Below the pieces are notes generated by a model. It ran no database searches, was not told where the DNA came from, and worked only from the letters and a program-made list of their open reading frames with translations. Below are positions 10,044-18,074 of a stretch of 64,000 bases of DNA, piece by piece. Both the position numbers and the translations under genes were made by a program. The DNA comes from Bacillus sp. F19 (GTDB lineage: Bacteria; Bacillota; Bacilli; Bacillales; Bacillaceae). The first letter of the stretch is position 1, and each line of letters begins with the position of its first letter. The stretch is taken from contig CP085710.1 in assembly GCA_023823795.1 (NCBI GenBank), forward strand, positions 1,018,001 through 1,082,000, given 5' to 3'.

Positions 10044-10391
10044 TTGTATCTTAAAATGGAACATTTAGCAGGAAATGAAGTTTTATTCGCCAACAGCTTA
10101 TTCCGTGTAACAAACTATTATTCAGATGTTTATGCTAAACTGAGACCTGGAGGGAGCGGGGCCTCTATACATGATGTGTTTACGCTTTACTATATGCTGA
10201 ATAAAGACAAGATTTATTCTGGCACTAAAGATTTAGAGGTATCTGTCTTAGAAACGGCAAGAGGACTCAGCTATGCTGATTTTCGCAATAATCAGATGCA
10301 GCCAGGTGCAAGGCAAACCATTGCCCTTAATTTTCAGTATCAGGACTTCCTGGCTGATTTTATTAAAGTTATGTCTTCACCGCTTAGGTAA
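10044..10391 (+). pseudogene. Nucleoside hydrolase, C-terminal fragment
   Basis: About 110 codons resemble the C-terminal third of inosine-uridine nucleoside hydrolases: TNYYSDVYAK, then GASIHDVFTLYYMLNKD (the conserved HDV/HDP metal-site segment) and VLETARGLSYADFR. The full protein should have about 310 residues and an N-terminal DxDxxxDD metal motif; neither is found upstream, where the DNA is non-coding and AT-rich. There is no good ribosome site at the possible TTG (10044) or ATG (10056) starts. I read it as a decayed gene. A truncated orphan protein is the alternative. Confidence 0.6.
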
Positions 10392-10407
10392 GCAAATTGG
10401 ATGATCT

Positions 10408-10443
10408 GAAAACCTGCATGTTGAAATGGGTGTGCAGGTTTTC
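10408..10443 (+). terminator. Stem-loop, weak terminator
   Basis: GAAAACCTGCA / TGCAGGTTTTC, 11-bp perfect stem with a 14-nt loop, directly before the TPR gene; the U-tract is short. Confidence 0.5.
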
Positions 10444-10532
10444 TAAGAAAAAAATGGCTTACAGACAATATAAAACAAAGTATATTTAAAGAGAAGAAGT
10501 TTATATTCTGAATAATCTGGCGAGGGGTAAAG

Positions 10533-13500
10533 ATGAATATTTCATACATAGAAGAAATGCTGAAAAAACATGACTACTCTGCTGCATTCCGTCACTTTCT
10601 AGCAGAGTACAGGGAAATCACGGAGGAGAAAAAGCTTTCACGTTTTCGCGGTTTTATCCGGTCATGCACGGATGAAAGCAAGCTAAAATATTTACTTCAA
10701 GTTTTAGATGCATCTTTAATGGACCAGCTTAGCGGAATCATCATAAGAGACAGCTACCGCAGATCAAAATCTCCCCAAACAGCACTCTGGTATTGTGAAC
10801 AGCTGATCGATGAGAACAAGCTGATTGAGGCAGAAGAACATTTAAAGGAAATAGAAGAGCAGGATCTCTCTGATGAATGGAAGGAAAAGCTTTATTTCAC
10901 CATGGCAAGTGCACTTATTGAGATGCGGCGATTAAAGGCTGCTAAAGCTTATATGAAGAAATGCGAAGCAGCTGCCAGTGATCCGATGGATACACGCTGG
11001 GCTTACTTCTATTTGCAGGCCGGAGAATGGGACAAGGCTATCACATACTTAGAAGCAGGTAAAAAAGATAAAAAAGATGGTGTGATCGCTTATTTGCTGC
11101 TTGTTAAACATTATGCCATTCAAGGGGAAGCCGAAAAGTCACAGACTCTATTGGAAGAAGGATTATTACTTTATCCAAACTATCCAAAACTGATCCTTGA
11201 AAAAATTAGACTTTGCTTTAAACAGAAGCGCTGGACGGAGATGGAGAAAGCAATCTCAGACTTAAATCAGCTGGCTCCTTTTCATGAATATAAAAGAATG
11301 GCAGAGTATTACAAGGCTGATTCCTTATATGAGCAGAAAGAATTTGAGAAGCTTGAAGCATTTTTAGCAGACCACATTGAATTCAAAAAGGAATCCCAAT
11401 TTAAGAATTTTACCGGCCGCGCAGACCAAGCTTCTAAAATGATGAACTTTAAGCCGGTCGTACAAAAATATAATTACTGCGTCCCGGCATGTGCGGAAAT
11501 GATCTTCAGTATGTACGGCGAGACATATAATCAAGATGAAATTGCAGAATCTGTCTATGCTGTTACAGGTTCAAAGCTATCCAAAATGATTGAGTATTTC
11601 AAAGAAAAAGAGTTTACATGCAGGTACTTTTTTGGCAATCCCGACGTTTTTAAAACATTGATTGACCGGGATGCGGCCATTTTGATCAATATCGATTATC
11701 CAACGACATCACATGTTCAATTGCTTGCGGGCTACGATGACAATTTGAATGTTTTCCACGTTCAGGATCCAAATCTCAGAACCACCCATGAAGTGATGTA
11801 TGAGGACCTTGAGCAGGAGTTTGGGAACAACGGAGTCTTATCTTTAGCGATTCTTCCTGAAAAAGAAGCTGTAAAATTGGATGTTTTGTCTGAAAATGAA
11901 CACGAATTAGCAGTAAAACTATTTTCAATGACCGAGATCTCGAACAAACAGCTGAGTGATGCTGATCAAGCCTTTCTAAAAGAAAATCTTTACCATATGG
12001 CTGTCTCTGCCTACATCATTAAATATCTTCCTGATTTAGTAGCAGAAGAGATTTTGGATGCAGCTGCAAAGCATGTTTTTGAGCATTCGAAGGAGTCAGA
12101 ATACCGCAGTCTCTCTGCAGCCATGGCGTATTTCAGCGTAAAAAACAATGACCGCGCAGTGGAATACTTGGAACAAATTCCTTTTAGGCATAACCTCGCA
12201 GTTTATTGGTATGCAAAAGGCAGATTAAGCTATAACAAGGATGATTATGACGGTGCTTTTACGGCATTTACTGAAGCTTTGAAATCGGAACCGGATGACC
12301 ATATTCTCTGGGGCTATCTTGCTCTGACTGAACTAAATAGAGATTGTGTAAAGGAAGCTTTGAGATATTCGCTGATTGCGATGGATATTAATGAAGAAGA
12401 TGGTTTTTCACAAATCAACCATGGAATTATTCTAATGGATATGAACGAGCATGAAAAAGCGAGAAATCTCTTCCATACTTTCTTGAAAAGAGAAAAGCAG
12501 GACGGGTATGTATGGTATCAGCGGGCGTTGTGCGATAAAGAATTAGGCAAATACCATCTTGCATGGAGAGGATTTCAGACTGCTATAGCACTGGAACCGG
12601 AAACACCGCTTGGATATAAAGAGCTTGCAGGGCTTTATGAGTTTGTTTTTGAGGAAGTTCAAAAAGCGAAAGAGATTCTTGAACTGGGGATTAAAGCTGC
12701 TTTAGATAAACAGATGCTCCTCCATGAAGCGGGAGCTTTATCTGAACGCAGCGGAGAATATGGAATAGCAAGGCAATTCTATAAAGAGGCTGCTGACCTG
12801 GACCCAAAAGATGTGTATGCACGTATTTCCCTTGCAGCACTTTATAAAGAGGAAGGTAAAACAGATCAATTTTTCAAGACAATTCACCATGATTTTGAAC
12901 AATTTCAAAAGGACAGTGAATTTCTAATCAATGCTGGAAAGCTGATGTTTGCTGCAAGTGATGAAATGGAAGAAAAGGATTCACATAGGGACCTCGCACT
13001 TTCTTATGTAGAAAAAGGAATTCTATATGCAGATTCAAATATTGAGGAAGCCATTGAGATCTATGTGGATCTCGTATCTGAAACTCCATATTCACGACGC
13101 GGACTGGAATTTTTAGGGAGATTGAGAGAAGGAAAAACAGACAAATTTCTTCTGATCAGCTATATCGGCTGTTTATATGAGTCTCAGGGACTTTTGGAAA
13201 AGGCAAAGCAGTATTTAAGACAGGCTATTGACTTAAAAAATGATGATGTTCTTCCTTTTTACCGTCTTGGAGAGATCGCCATCAAACAGGAAAATTTTGA
13301 TGAGGCAGAAAAACAGTACAAACGAGTGCTCGCGCTTGATCCTGCACATGAGCAGGCGATGCTTGACCTGGCAGGCGTTGCAAATGCAAAAGAGGACAGG
13401 GAAGCGGAAAAAGAATACCTGCTTTCGGCATTTAAACTCGATCCTTATTGCGTTTCTGTGGAAGCTCTGCTTGAAGTGCTGGAATCTGAGTCGGAAATTG

Positions 13501-14759
13501 AGGAGTTTACAAATCTTCTTATGAATGTAAAAGCCGAGAAGGCTTTCCTCTATAATGCCCTTGCCCATGTAAACGGTAAGCTTGGAAATCTCAAAGAAGA
13601 AGAAGAAAATTTGAATAAGGCATTTGAACTTGCGCCAACACAGTTCCAAATCCTTCATCATCAAGTCAAGCTCTGGATGAGGCAGGGAAAAACGAAACAA
13701 GCCAAATCCCAGCTTCACACGCTCATCATGGAAAATCAAGAGAACAAAATGCTTTACGATACTTGGATTGAACTGATGCTGAGCACGAAGTCCATGAATA
13801 AAATGGAAAGTGAAATAAAAAAAATGAAGCTTTCCAATGAAGAAAAGAGCATTGTCTTTATGAATGCAGCTGCTGCATATGAACGTCAAATGCAATCCAT
13901 GCGTGATGCATACGAAGAAATGGAAGAACAAAAAGGATGGCTGAAGCGGTTCACGAATTTTTCAAAGATGAGTCTGAAATTCGGAACGTTAATTGGACTA
14001 TATGAAGAGGCGATCAAGCATGACCGAAAGAATGTAACAGCCGTTATGTGGTACGTCGAGTTTCATTTAGATGCAGGATTAGTTGATGATGCCATTAAAA
14101 TTCTTGAACAGTCGCTCCGCCATCAGTGGGAGCCAGACATTGCATACAGACTTGCTGTTCTTTATGTAAATGAATTCGGAAGTGTTCCTGAGAAAAAAGC
14201 TGTGAAGTACTTATCGGAAGCATGCAGCCTTATCGAAACGCTGCTTGAAGAAAAAGAGGATCCCGAGTATCTCATTGTCCAGGGATTGGCTTTAATTGAA
14301 CTTGGCGAATATGAAGAATCAGAACAAGTTCTTTTGCGTGCTTTAGAGATTGAGCCAGCTGTTGAAAAAGGATATTTTCACCTTGCGAGAGTCTATGAAG
14401 CTGCAGGAAAATACAAAAAGGCAGAAGAGGCAATCAGACATGCAATCGCTGCTGATCCCGATGATCATGACAATTTTAATCAGCTTGGTCGGATCTATAG
14501 ACAACAAAATAAAGTAGAACCGGCACTTGAAGCAGTTGAGAAAGCCATTTCAATGGAGCCTGAGGATTTTATCAGTTTATATAACAGGGCCTGTTATCTG
14601 TCTATTTTGGGAAGATACAAAGAATCTGCCGTACAGCTGGAAGCTCTTTATAACCTCGATGAAGAGTTTGTCTTTACTGAGATGGCAGAAGATGACGAAG
14701 ATTTAGAGCCTTTGAAGGAAGCGGGATATTTTCCGACTAATCCGCTGATTAAGCGATGA
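10533..14759 (+). CDS. Large TPR-repeat protein with embedded C39-like peptidase domain
   Basis: 1408 residues, ATG after GCGAGGGG. Degenerate tetratricopeptide repeats fill residues about 60-290 and again from about 500 to the end, with many canonical A-x-x-YL-x-P motifs. Between them (about 300-450) is a C39-like papain-fold peptidase domain: NYCVPACAEM with Cys316, SHVQLLAGYD with His394, and HVQDPN with Asp412 form a complete candidate triad. No signal peptide or transmembrane segment is seen, so it should be cytoplasmic. The TPR arms are probably protein-binding scaffolds presenting or regulating the protease-like core. Substrate and role are unknown. It is flanked by broken genes and appears monocistronic. 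Confidence 0.85.
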   Translation: MNISYIEEMLKKHDYSAAFRHFLAEYREITEEKKLSRFRGFIRSCTDESKLKYLLQVLDASLMDQLSGIIIRDSYRRSKSPQTALWYCEQLIDENKLIEAEEHLKEIEEQDLSDEWKEKLYFTMASALIEMRRLKAAKAYMKKCEAAASDPMDTRWAYFYLQAGEWDKAITYLEAGKKDKKDGVIAYLLLVKHYAIQGEAEKSQTLLEEGLLLYPNYPKLILEKIRLCFKQKRWTEMEKAISDLNQLAPFHEYKRMAEYYKADSLYEQKEFEKLEAFLADHIEFKKESQFKNFTGRADQASKMMNFKPVVQKYNYCVPACAEMIFSMYGETYNQDEIAESVYAVTGSKLSKMIEYFKEKEFTCRYFFGNPDVFKTLIDRDAAILINIDYPTTSHVQLLAGYDDNLNVFHVQDPNLRTTHEVMYEDLEQEFGNNGVLSLAILPEKEAVKLDVLSENEHELAVKLFSMTEISNKQLSDADQAFLKENLYHMAVSAYIIKYLPDLVAEEILDAAAKHVFEHSKESEYRSLSAAMAYFSVKNNDRAVEYLEQIPFRHNLAVYWYAKGRLSYNKDDYDGAFTAFTEALKSEPDDHILWGYLALTELNRDCVKEALRYSLIAMDINEEDGFSQINHGIILMDMNEHEKARNLFHTFLKREKQDGYVWYQRALCDKELGKYHLAWRGFQTAIALEPETPLGYKELAGLYEFVFEEVQKAKEILELGIKAALDKQMLLHEAGALSERSGEYGIARQFYKEAADLDPKDVYARISLAALYKEEGKTDQFFKTIHHDFEQFQKDSEFLINAGKLMFAASDEMEEKDSHRDLALSYVEKGILYADSNIEEAIEIYVDLVSETPYSRRGLEFLGRLREGKTDKFLLISYIGCLYESQGLLEKAKQYLRQAIDLKNDDVLPFYRLGEIAIKQENFDEAEKQYKRVLALDPAHEQAMLDLAGVANAKEDREAEKEYLLSAFKLDPYCVSVEALLEVLESESEIEEFTNLLMNVKAEKAFLYNALAHVNGKLGNLKEEEENLNKAFELAPTQFQILHHQVKLWMRQGKTKQAKSQLHTLIMENQENKMLYDTWIELMLSTKSMNKMESEIKKMKLSNEEKSIVFMNAAAAYERQMQSMRDAYEEMEEQKGWLKRFTNFSKMSLKFGTLIGLYEEAIKHDRKNVTAVMWYVEFHLDAGLVDDAIKILEQSLRHQWEPDIAYRLAVLYVNEFGSVPEKKAVKYLSEACSLIETLLEEKEDPEYLIVQGLALIELGEYEESEQVLLRALEIEPAVEKGYFHLARVYEAAGKYKKAEEAIRHAIAADPDDHDNFNQLGRIYRQQNKVEPALEAVEKAISMEPEDFISLYNRACYLSILGRYKESAVQLEALYNLDEEFVFTEMAEDDEDLEPLKEAGYFPTNPLIKR

Positions 14760-14789
14760 TCGTGACAGATCTTGGATTAGAACAACCCT

Positions 14790-15204
14790 CGGGTAATAAT
14801 CGTTGAAGGATCAACAGCGATACTAGACCATTTAGCAGACCCTTCCTTCAGACAAACAGCTTTGCCACGGAGACCTTCATCCTGATAATGTTCTGATTTG
14901 TACCGGTACTCCTATAATAATTGATTGGGCGGATGCGGCTTCTGGGCATCCAATGGCTGACCTCGCGCGAACCATCCTTATTTTGAGGTTTGCAGGATTG
15001 AAGAAAGATCAAGCTTTTTTGAGATTAATTCGTAAATGGATGTGCTGGTTTTACATTAGAGAGTATAAAAAACATCGTTCATTCTCTAATGAAGAGTGCA
15101 GAAAGTGGGAGCTGCCATTAGCTGCCGCCAGACTTTCGGAATCAATTCCGCTCCATGAAAAGGAAAAGCTGCTTGTAATCATAAGGTCACACTTGAAAAA
15201 GTAA
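14790..15204 (+). pseudogene. Aminoglycoside/choline-phosphotransferase-family remnant
   Basis: One frame gives KQLCHGDLHPDNVLICTG, then IIIDWADAASGHPMADLART: the Brenner motif HGDLHPDNVL and the DFG-equivalent IDW of APH-family kinases. About 80 further residues follow to 15204. Upstream the frame hits a stop, and the preceding segment (AILDHLADPSFRQTAL) continues in a different frame, so there is at least one frameshift, and the N-terminal lobe is missing. No start or ribosome site supports expression. Confidence 0.7.
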
Positions 15205-15349
15205 GCAAAACGGTTAATAATAAGGTGTATCTTCAAATAAACTTTAAAAATTAGACAGTGAACTGCACAATTTTCTGTTAAAATAAGAAAATATACGCCC
15301 CTTGATACGGCAAAAAATCTATAGTATTTACAGCAAAGGAGTTTTTTAG

Positions 15350-16288
15350 ATGGAAAAAGTTTTAATCTTTGGTCATAAAAATCCCGATACAGATACAATT
15401 TGCTCTGCCATTGCGTATGCTGATCTTAAAACAAAGCTAGGATTAAATGCTGAACCGGTGCGCTTAGGTGAAATCAACGGTGAAACTCAATTCGCATTAA
15501 ATGCATTTGGGATCGAAACTCCCCGCCTTGTAGAAACGGTGGCAAATGAAGTAAGCGGGGTTATTTTAGTTGATCATAACGAGCGTCAGCAAAGTGTAAG
15601 TGACATTGACGATGTTCGAGTACTTGAAGTTATTGACCATCATCGCATTGCCAATTTTGAAACAAGCGATCCATTGTACTATCGTGCAGAGCCAGTTGGC
15701 TGCACTGCTACCATTTTAAACAAAATGTACAAAGAAAATGGCGTAAGCATTCCTAAAGAAATTGCTGGATTAATGCTTTCTGCCATTATTTCAGATTCTT
15801 TATTATTTAAATCTCCTACATGTACAGAGCAAGATATTGCAGCAGCCCGCGAATTAGCTGATATTGCAGGAGTTGATCCTGAGATCTACGGGCTTGATAT
15901 GCTTAAAGCAGGTGCAGACTTAAGCGACAAAACAGTAGCTGAGCTGATTTCACTTGATGCAAAGGAATTTTCTATGGGTAACTATAAAGTAGAAATTGCG
16001 CAAGTAAACGCTGTAGATCCAAACGATGTACTAATTCATAAAGAAGAAATTGAAGCATTGATTTCCGCTGTTATCGCTGAAAAAGAATTGGATTTATTCA
16101 TCTTCGTTGTAACAGACATTTTAATTAATGATTCCGTAGCATTGGCCCTTGGACGCGAAACACGTGCTGTAGAACAGGCATATGATGTAAAGCTTGTGGA
16201 TAACACAGCTGTTTTAAAAGGTGTCGTTTCCCGCAAAAAACAAATCGTGCCAGTCATTACAGACATTTTAACAAGTACACAAGTTTAA
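15350..16288 (+). CDS. ppaC: Manganese-dependent inorganic pyrophosphatase (family II)
   Basis: 312 residues, usual length for the family. DHH phosphoesterase motifs: [17 protein letters not shown] (metal ligands His/Asp), ILVDHNE and [10 protein letters not shown] (DHH), followed by the DHHA2 domain ending with SRKKQIVP, which binds substrate. Hydrolyses pyrophosphate to two phosphates in the cytoplasm, pulling biosynthetic reactions forward. The ATG follows AAAGGAG; a good terminator follows. Confidence 0.95.
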   Translation: MEKVLIFGHKNPDTDTICSAIAYADLKTKLGLNAEPVRLGEINGETQFALNAFGIETPRLVETVANEVSGVILVDHNERQQSVSDIDDVRVLEVIDHHRIANFETSDPLYYRAEPVGCTATILNKMYKENGVSIPKEIAGLMLSAIISDSLLFKSPTCTEQDIAAARELADIAGVDPEIYGLDMLKAGADLSDKTVAELISLDAKEFSMGNYKVEIAQVNAVDPNDVLIHKEEIEALISAVIAEKELDLFIFVVTDILINDSVALALGRETRAVEQAYDVKLVDNTAVLKGVVSRKKQIVPVITDILTSTQV

Positions 16289-16292
16289 TATG

Positions 16293-16329
16293 AAACGCAT
16301 GGATTCTAATCAATTCATGCGTTTTTTTA
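16293..16329 (+). terminator. Terminator of ppaC
   Basis: AAACGCATGGATT / AATTCATGCGTTT stem followed by TTTTTAT. Confidence 0.85.
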
Positions 16330-16342
16330 TATAAAAAATCAG

Positions 16343-16370
16343 AAACGGCTTACCTATAAGGCAAGCCGTT
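16343..16370 (-). terminator. Terminator of the yjcZ-like gene
   Basis: AACGGCTTRCC-type inverted repeat (AACGGCTTGCC / GGTAAGCCGTT on the minus strand) followed by TCTGATTTTTT, just beyond the small gene's stop. Confidence 0.55.
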
Positions 16371-16379
16371 CATTTGTCA

Positions 16380-16559
16380 TTAGCAGTAGCCGTGGCCGTC
16401 ATATCCGTGGCCGCCATATCCGTGGCCGCCATATCCGTGGCAGCAGTAGTCAGCTCCGCCGACAAAAGAAGCACCGATGATGATTAATAAAATAAACAAT
16501 ACGATAATTAACGCGAAACTATTATTGAAGCCGCCGCCGTAATTTCCATCTTTACTCAT
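16380..16559 (-). CDS. Small YjcZ-family spore-associated membrane protein
   Basis: 59 residues. A Gly-rich N-terminus ([10 protein letters not shown]) is followed by a single hydrophobic helix [21 protein letters not shown], the signature of YjcZ/YhdX-type sporulation proteins, and an unusual C-terminal tail of tandem HGYGG units beginning and ending in cysteines (DYCCHGYGG ... HGYC). ATG preceded by TAGGAGGAA. The His/Gly/Tyr/Cys tail could bind metal; that is inference. Confidence 0.85.
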   Translation of the reverse strand: MSKDGNYGGGFNNSFALIIVLFILLIIIGASFVGGADYCCHGYGGHGYGGHGYDGHGYC

Positions 16560-16690
16560 TAAAAATTCCTCCTAATTTTAAATCGAGATGATGAGCATTT
16601 TCATGACTCAAAGTTAAGGTATGCCAGATAAAGAATTATGTTAGCCTATTTATGGTTTTGTCAAAAGCATCAGTCAATATGTACTTTCAA

Positions 16691-16727
16691 AAAAAAAAGA
16701 CCGGCAATATAATTGCCGGCCAAAAAA
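16691..16727 (-). terminator. Bidirectional terminator
   Basis: GGCCGGCAAT / ATTGCCGGTC with a 3-nt loop, A-run on one side and T-run on the other, so usable from both directions; it ends the small membrane gene at 16733. Confidence 0.8.
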
Positions 16728-16732
16728 CATCA

Positions 16733-16918
16733 CTACTTATTAAAAAAGCTTTTAACGCCGTGAAAGATTAGAACAAAAGAAAAAACTAAAATTGCTAAAA
16801 CGCCCACGACAGTTGTGAATGGCTCAATGCTTGCCAAGAATGTACCTTCTAACGGCATTTCAACTAAAGCAAAGCCGGCAAGAATAGCAGCTAAGAATAA
16901 GAAGATTAATCGATCCAT
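16733..16918 (-). CDS. Small two-helix membrane protein, unknown function
   Basis: 61 residues with two hydrophobic segments (LIFLFLAAILAGFALVEM and VVGVLAILVFSFVLIFHGV) joined by a short loop, and a basic C-terminus KSFFNK. The ATG follows a strong GGAAGGGGGG site and a terminator follows the stop, which together support a real gene. I do not recognise a characterised family. Confidence 0.75.
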   Translation of the reverse strand: MDRLIFLFLAAILAGFALVEMPLEGTFLASIEPFTTVVGVLAILVFSFVLIFHGVKSFFNK

Positions 16919-17010
16919 GATTTTCCCCCCTTCCTAGTACATTATATGTAAACGCTCCCAAAAAAGTATTAGTCATTCACACATTTTATAAAGGGGAAAA
17001 ATAAAATTTC

Positions 17011-17047
17011 AAACAAAAAACGCCTGAATCTTCAAACTCAGGCGTCC
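17011..17047 (-). terminator. Terminator of the SDR gene
   Basis: ACGCCTGA / TCAGGCGT with a 10-nt loop, followed on the minus strand by TTTTTTG. Confidence 0.8.
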
Positions 17048-17059
17048 CTGAAACTCTGT

Positions 17060-17929
17060 TTATCCGTTAATGATTTTTCCGCCATTTACATGAATCATCT
17101 GACCCGTTATATAAGTAGAATCATTGCTGGCAAGGAAAACGTAGCTTGGAGCAAGTTCATCAGGCTGGCCGGGACGCCCCATAGGAGTGTCAGCCCCAAA
17201 TTCCGATACTTTATTTGCATCAAAGGTAGATGGAATGAGAGGTGTCCAAATTGGGCCAGGAGCAACACCGTTTACCCTTATTCCTTTTTTTACAAGGGAC
17301 ATGGAAAGGGATCTTGTAAATGTTGTAATTGCTCCTTTCGTTGATGAATAATCGATCAGCTGCTCATTGCCTGCATATGCAGTAATAGAGGACGTATTGA
17401 TTATGCTGCTTCCTTGTTTCAAATGAGGAAGTGCTGCTTTTACCATATAAAAAAAGGAGAAGATATTCGTTTTAAACGTTCGTTCGAGCTGTTCTTTTGA
17501 TATCTCTTCAATTCCTGCCTGAGGATGCTGCTCAGCGGCATTATTTACAAGGATATCGATTTTTCCAAGCTGATTGATGGTTTCGGAAATAATTTGTCCG
17601 CAAAAAGATTCTTCGCCTATATCTCCCGGCATTAAAATACATCTGCTGCCTTCTTGTTCAACAAGCCGTTTCGTTTCATTAGCATCCTCATGCTCGTCTA
17701 AGTAAGAAATGACGACATCTGCGCCTTCCTTTGCGTAATGGACTGCAACTGCCCGTCCAATTCCTGAATCTCCTCCTGTAATAATAGCCACTTTATCAAG
17801 CAGCTTCTCACTGCCTTTATATTGAAGTGCATCAAACTCAGGCAGTGGGTTCATTAAGTTCTCATGTCCAGGCTGTACATCCTGATGCTGTGCAGGCATC
17901 GTTTTTTTGCTTTGACTATCTTGACTCAT
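17060..17929 (-). CDS. Short-chain dehydrogenase/reductase (general stress protein 39-like)
   Basis: 289 residues. A 40-residue N-terminal extension (MSQDSQSKKTMPAQHQDVQPG) precedes a classical SDR Rossmann fold: GGDSGIGRAVAVHYA binds NAD(P), DILVNNAAEQHPQ, NTSSITAY with the catalytic Ser, and YSSTKGAITTFT with the YxxxK pair. The C-terminus ends ITGQMIHVNGG. This extended form matches the GSP39/YhdF/YghA subgroup, often in the general stress regulon. Substrate unknown. Stands alone with its own terminator. Confidence 0.88.
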   Translation of the reverse strand: MSQDSQSKKTMPAQHQDVQPGHENLMNPLPEFDALQYKGSEKLLDKVAIITGGDSGIGRAVAVHYAKEGADVVISYLDEHEDANETKRLVEQEGSRCILMPGDIGEESFCGQIISETINQLGKIDILVNNAAEQHPQAGIEEISKEQLERTFKTNIFSFFYMVKAALPHLKQGSSIINTSSITAYAGNEQLIDYSSTKGAITTFTRSLSMSLVKKGIRVNGVAPGPIWTPLIPSTFDANKVSEFGADTPMGRPGQPDELAPSYVFLASNDSTYITGQMIHVNGGKIING

Positions 17930-18041
17930 CCAAATCCCTCCATGGTTTAATCATGTTTAGTATGGTAAAAAGTATGATGAATATGTAGCTGTCTTTAGAA
18001 TATATTCCCTGAATGAATGAGATGAAACGTAAAAATTCCCC

Positions 18042-18074
18042 CCAAAAAAAGAACTAAAACTTAAGTTTTAGTTC
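18042..18074 (-). terminator. Terminator of the yitJ-metH operon
   Basis: GAACTAAAAC / GTTTTAGTTC with a TTAA loop and a T7 run on the minus strand. The stem includes the last codons of metH. Confidence 0.85.

Noticed and set aside
13233-13931. 232-codon minus-strand ORF inside the TPR gene
   Set aside because: Fully antisense to a well-supported coding sequence; Phe/His/Cys-rich composition typical of antisense frames.
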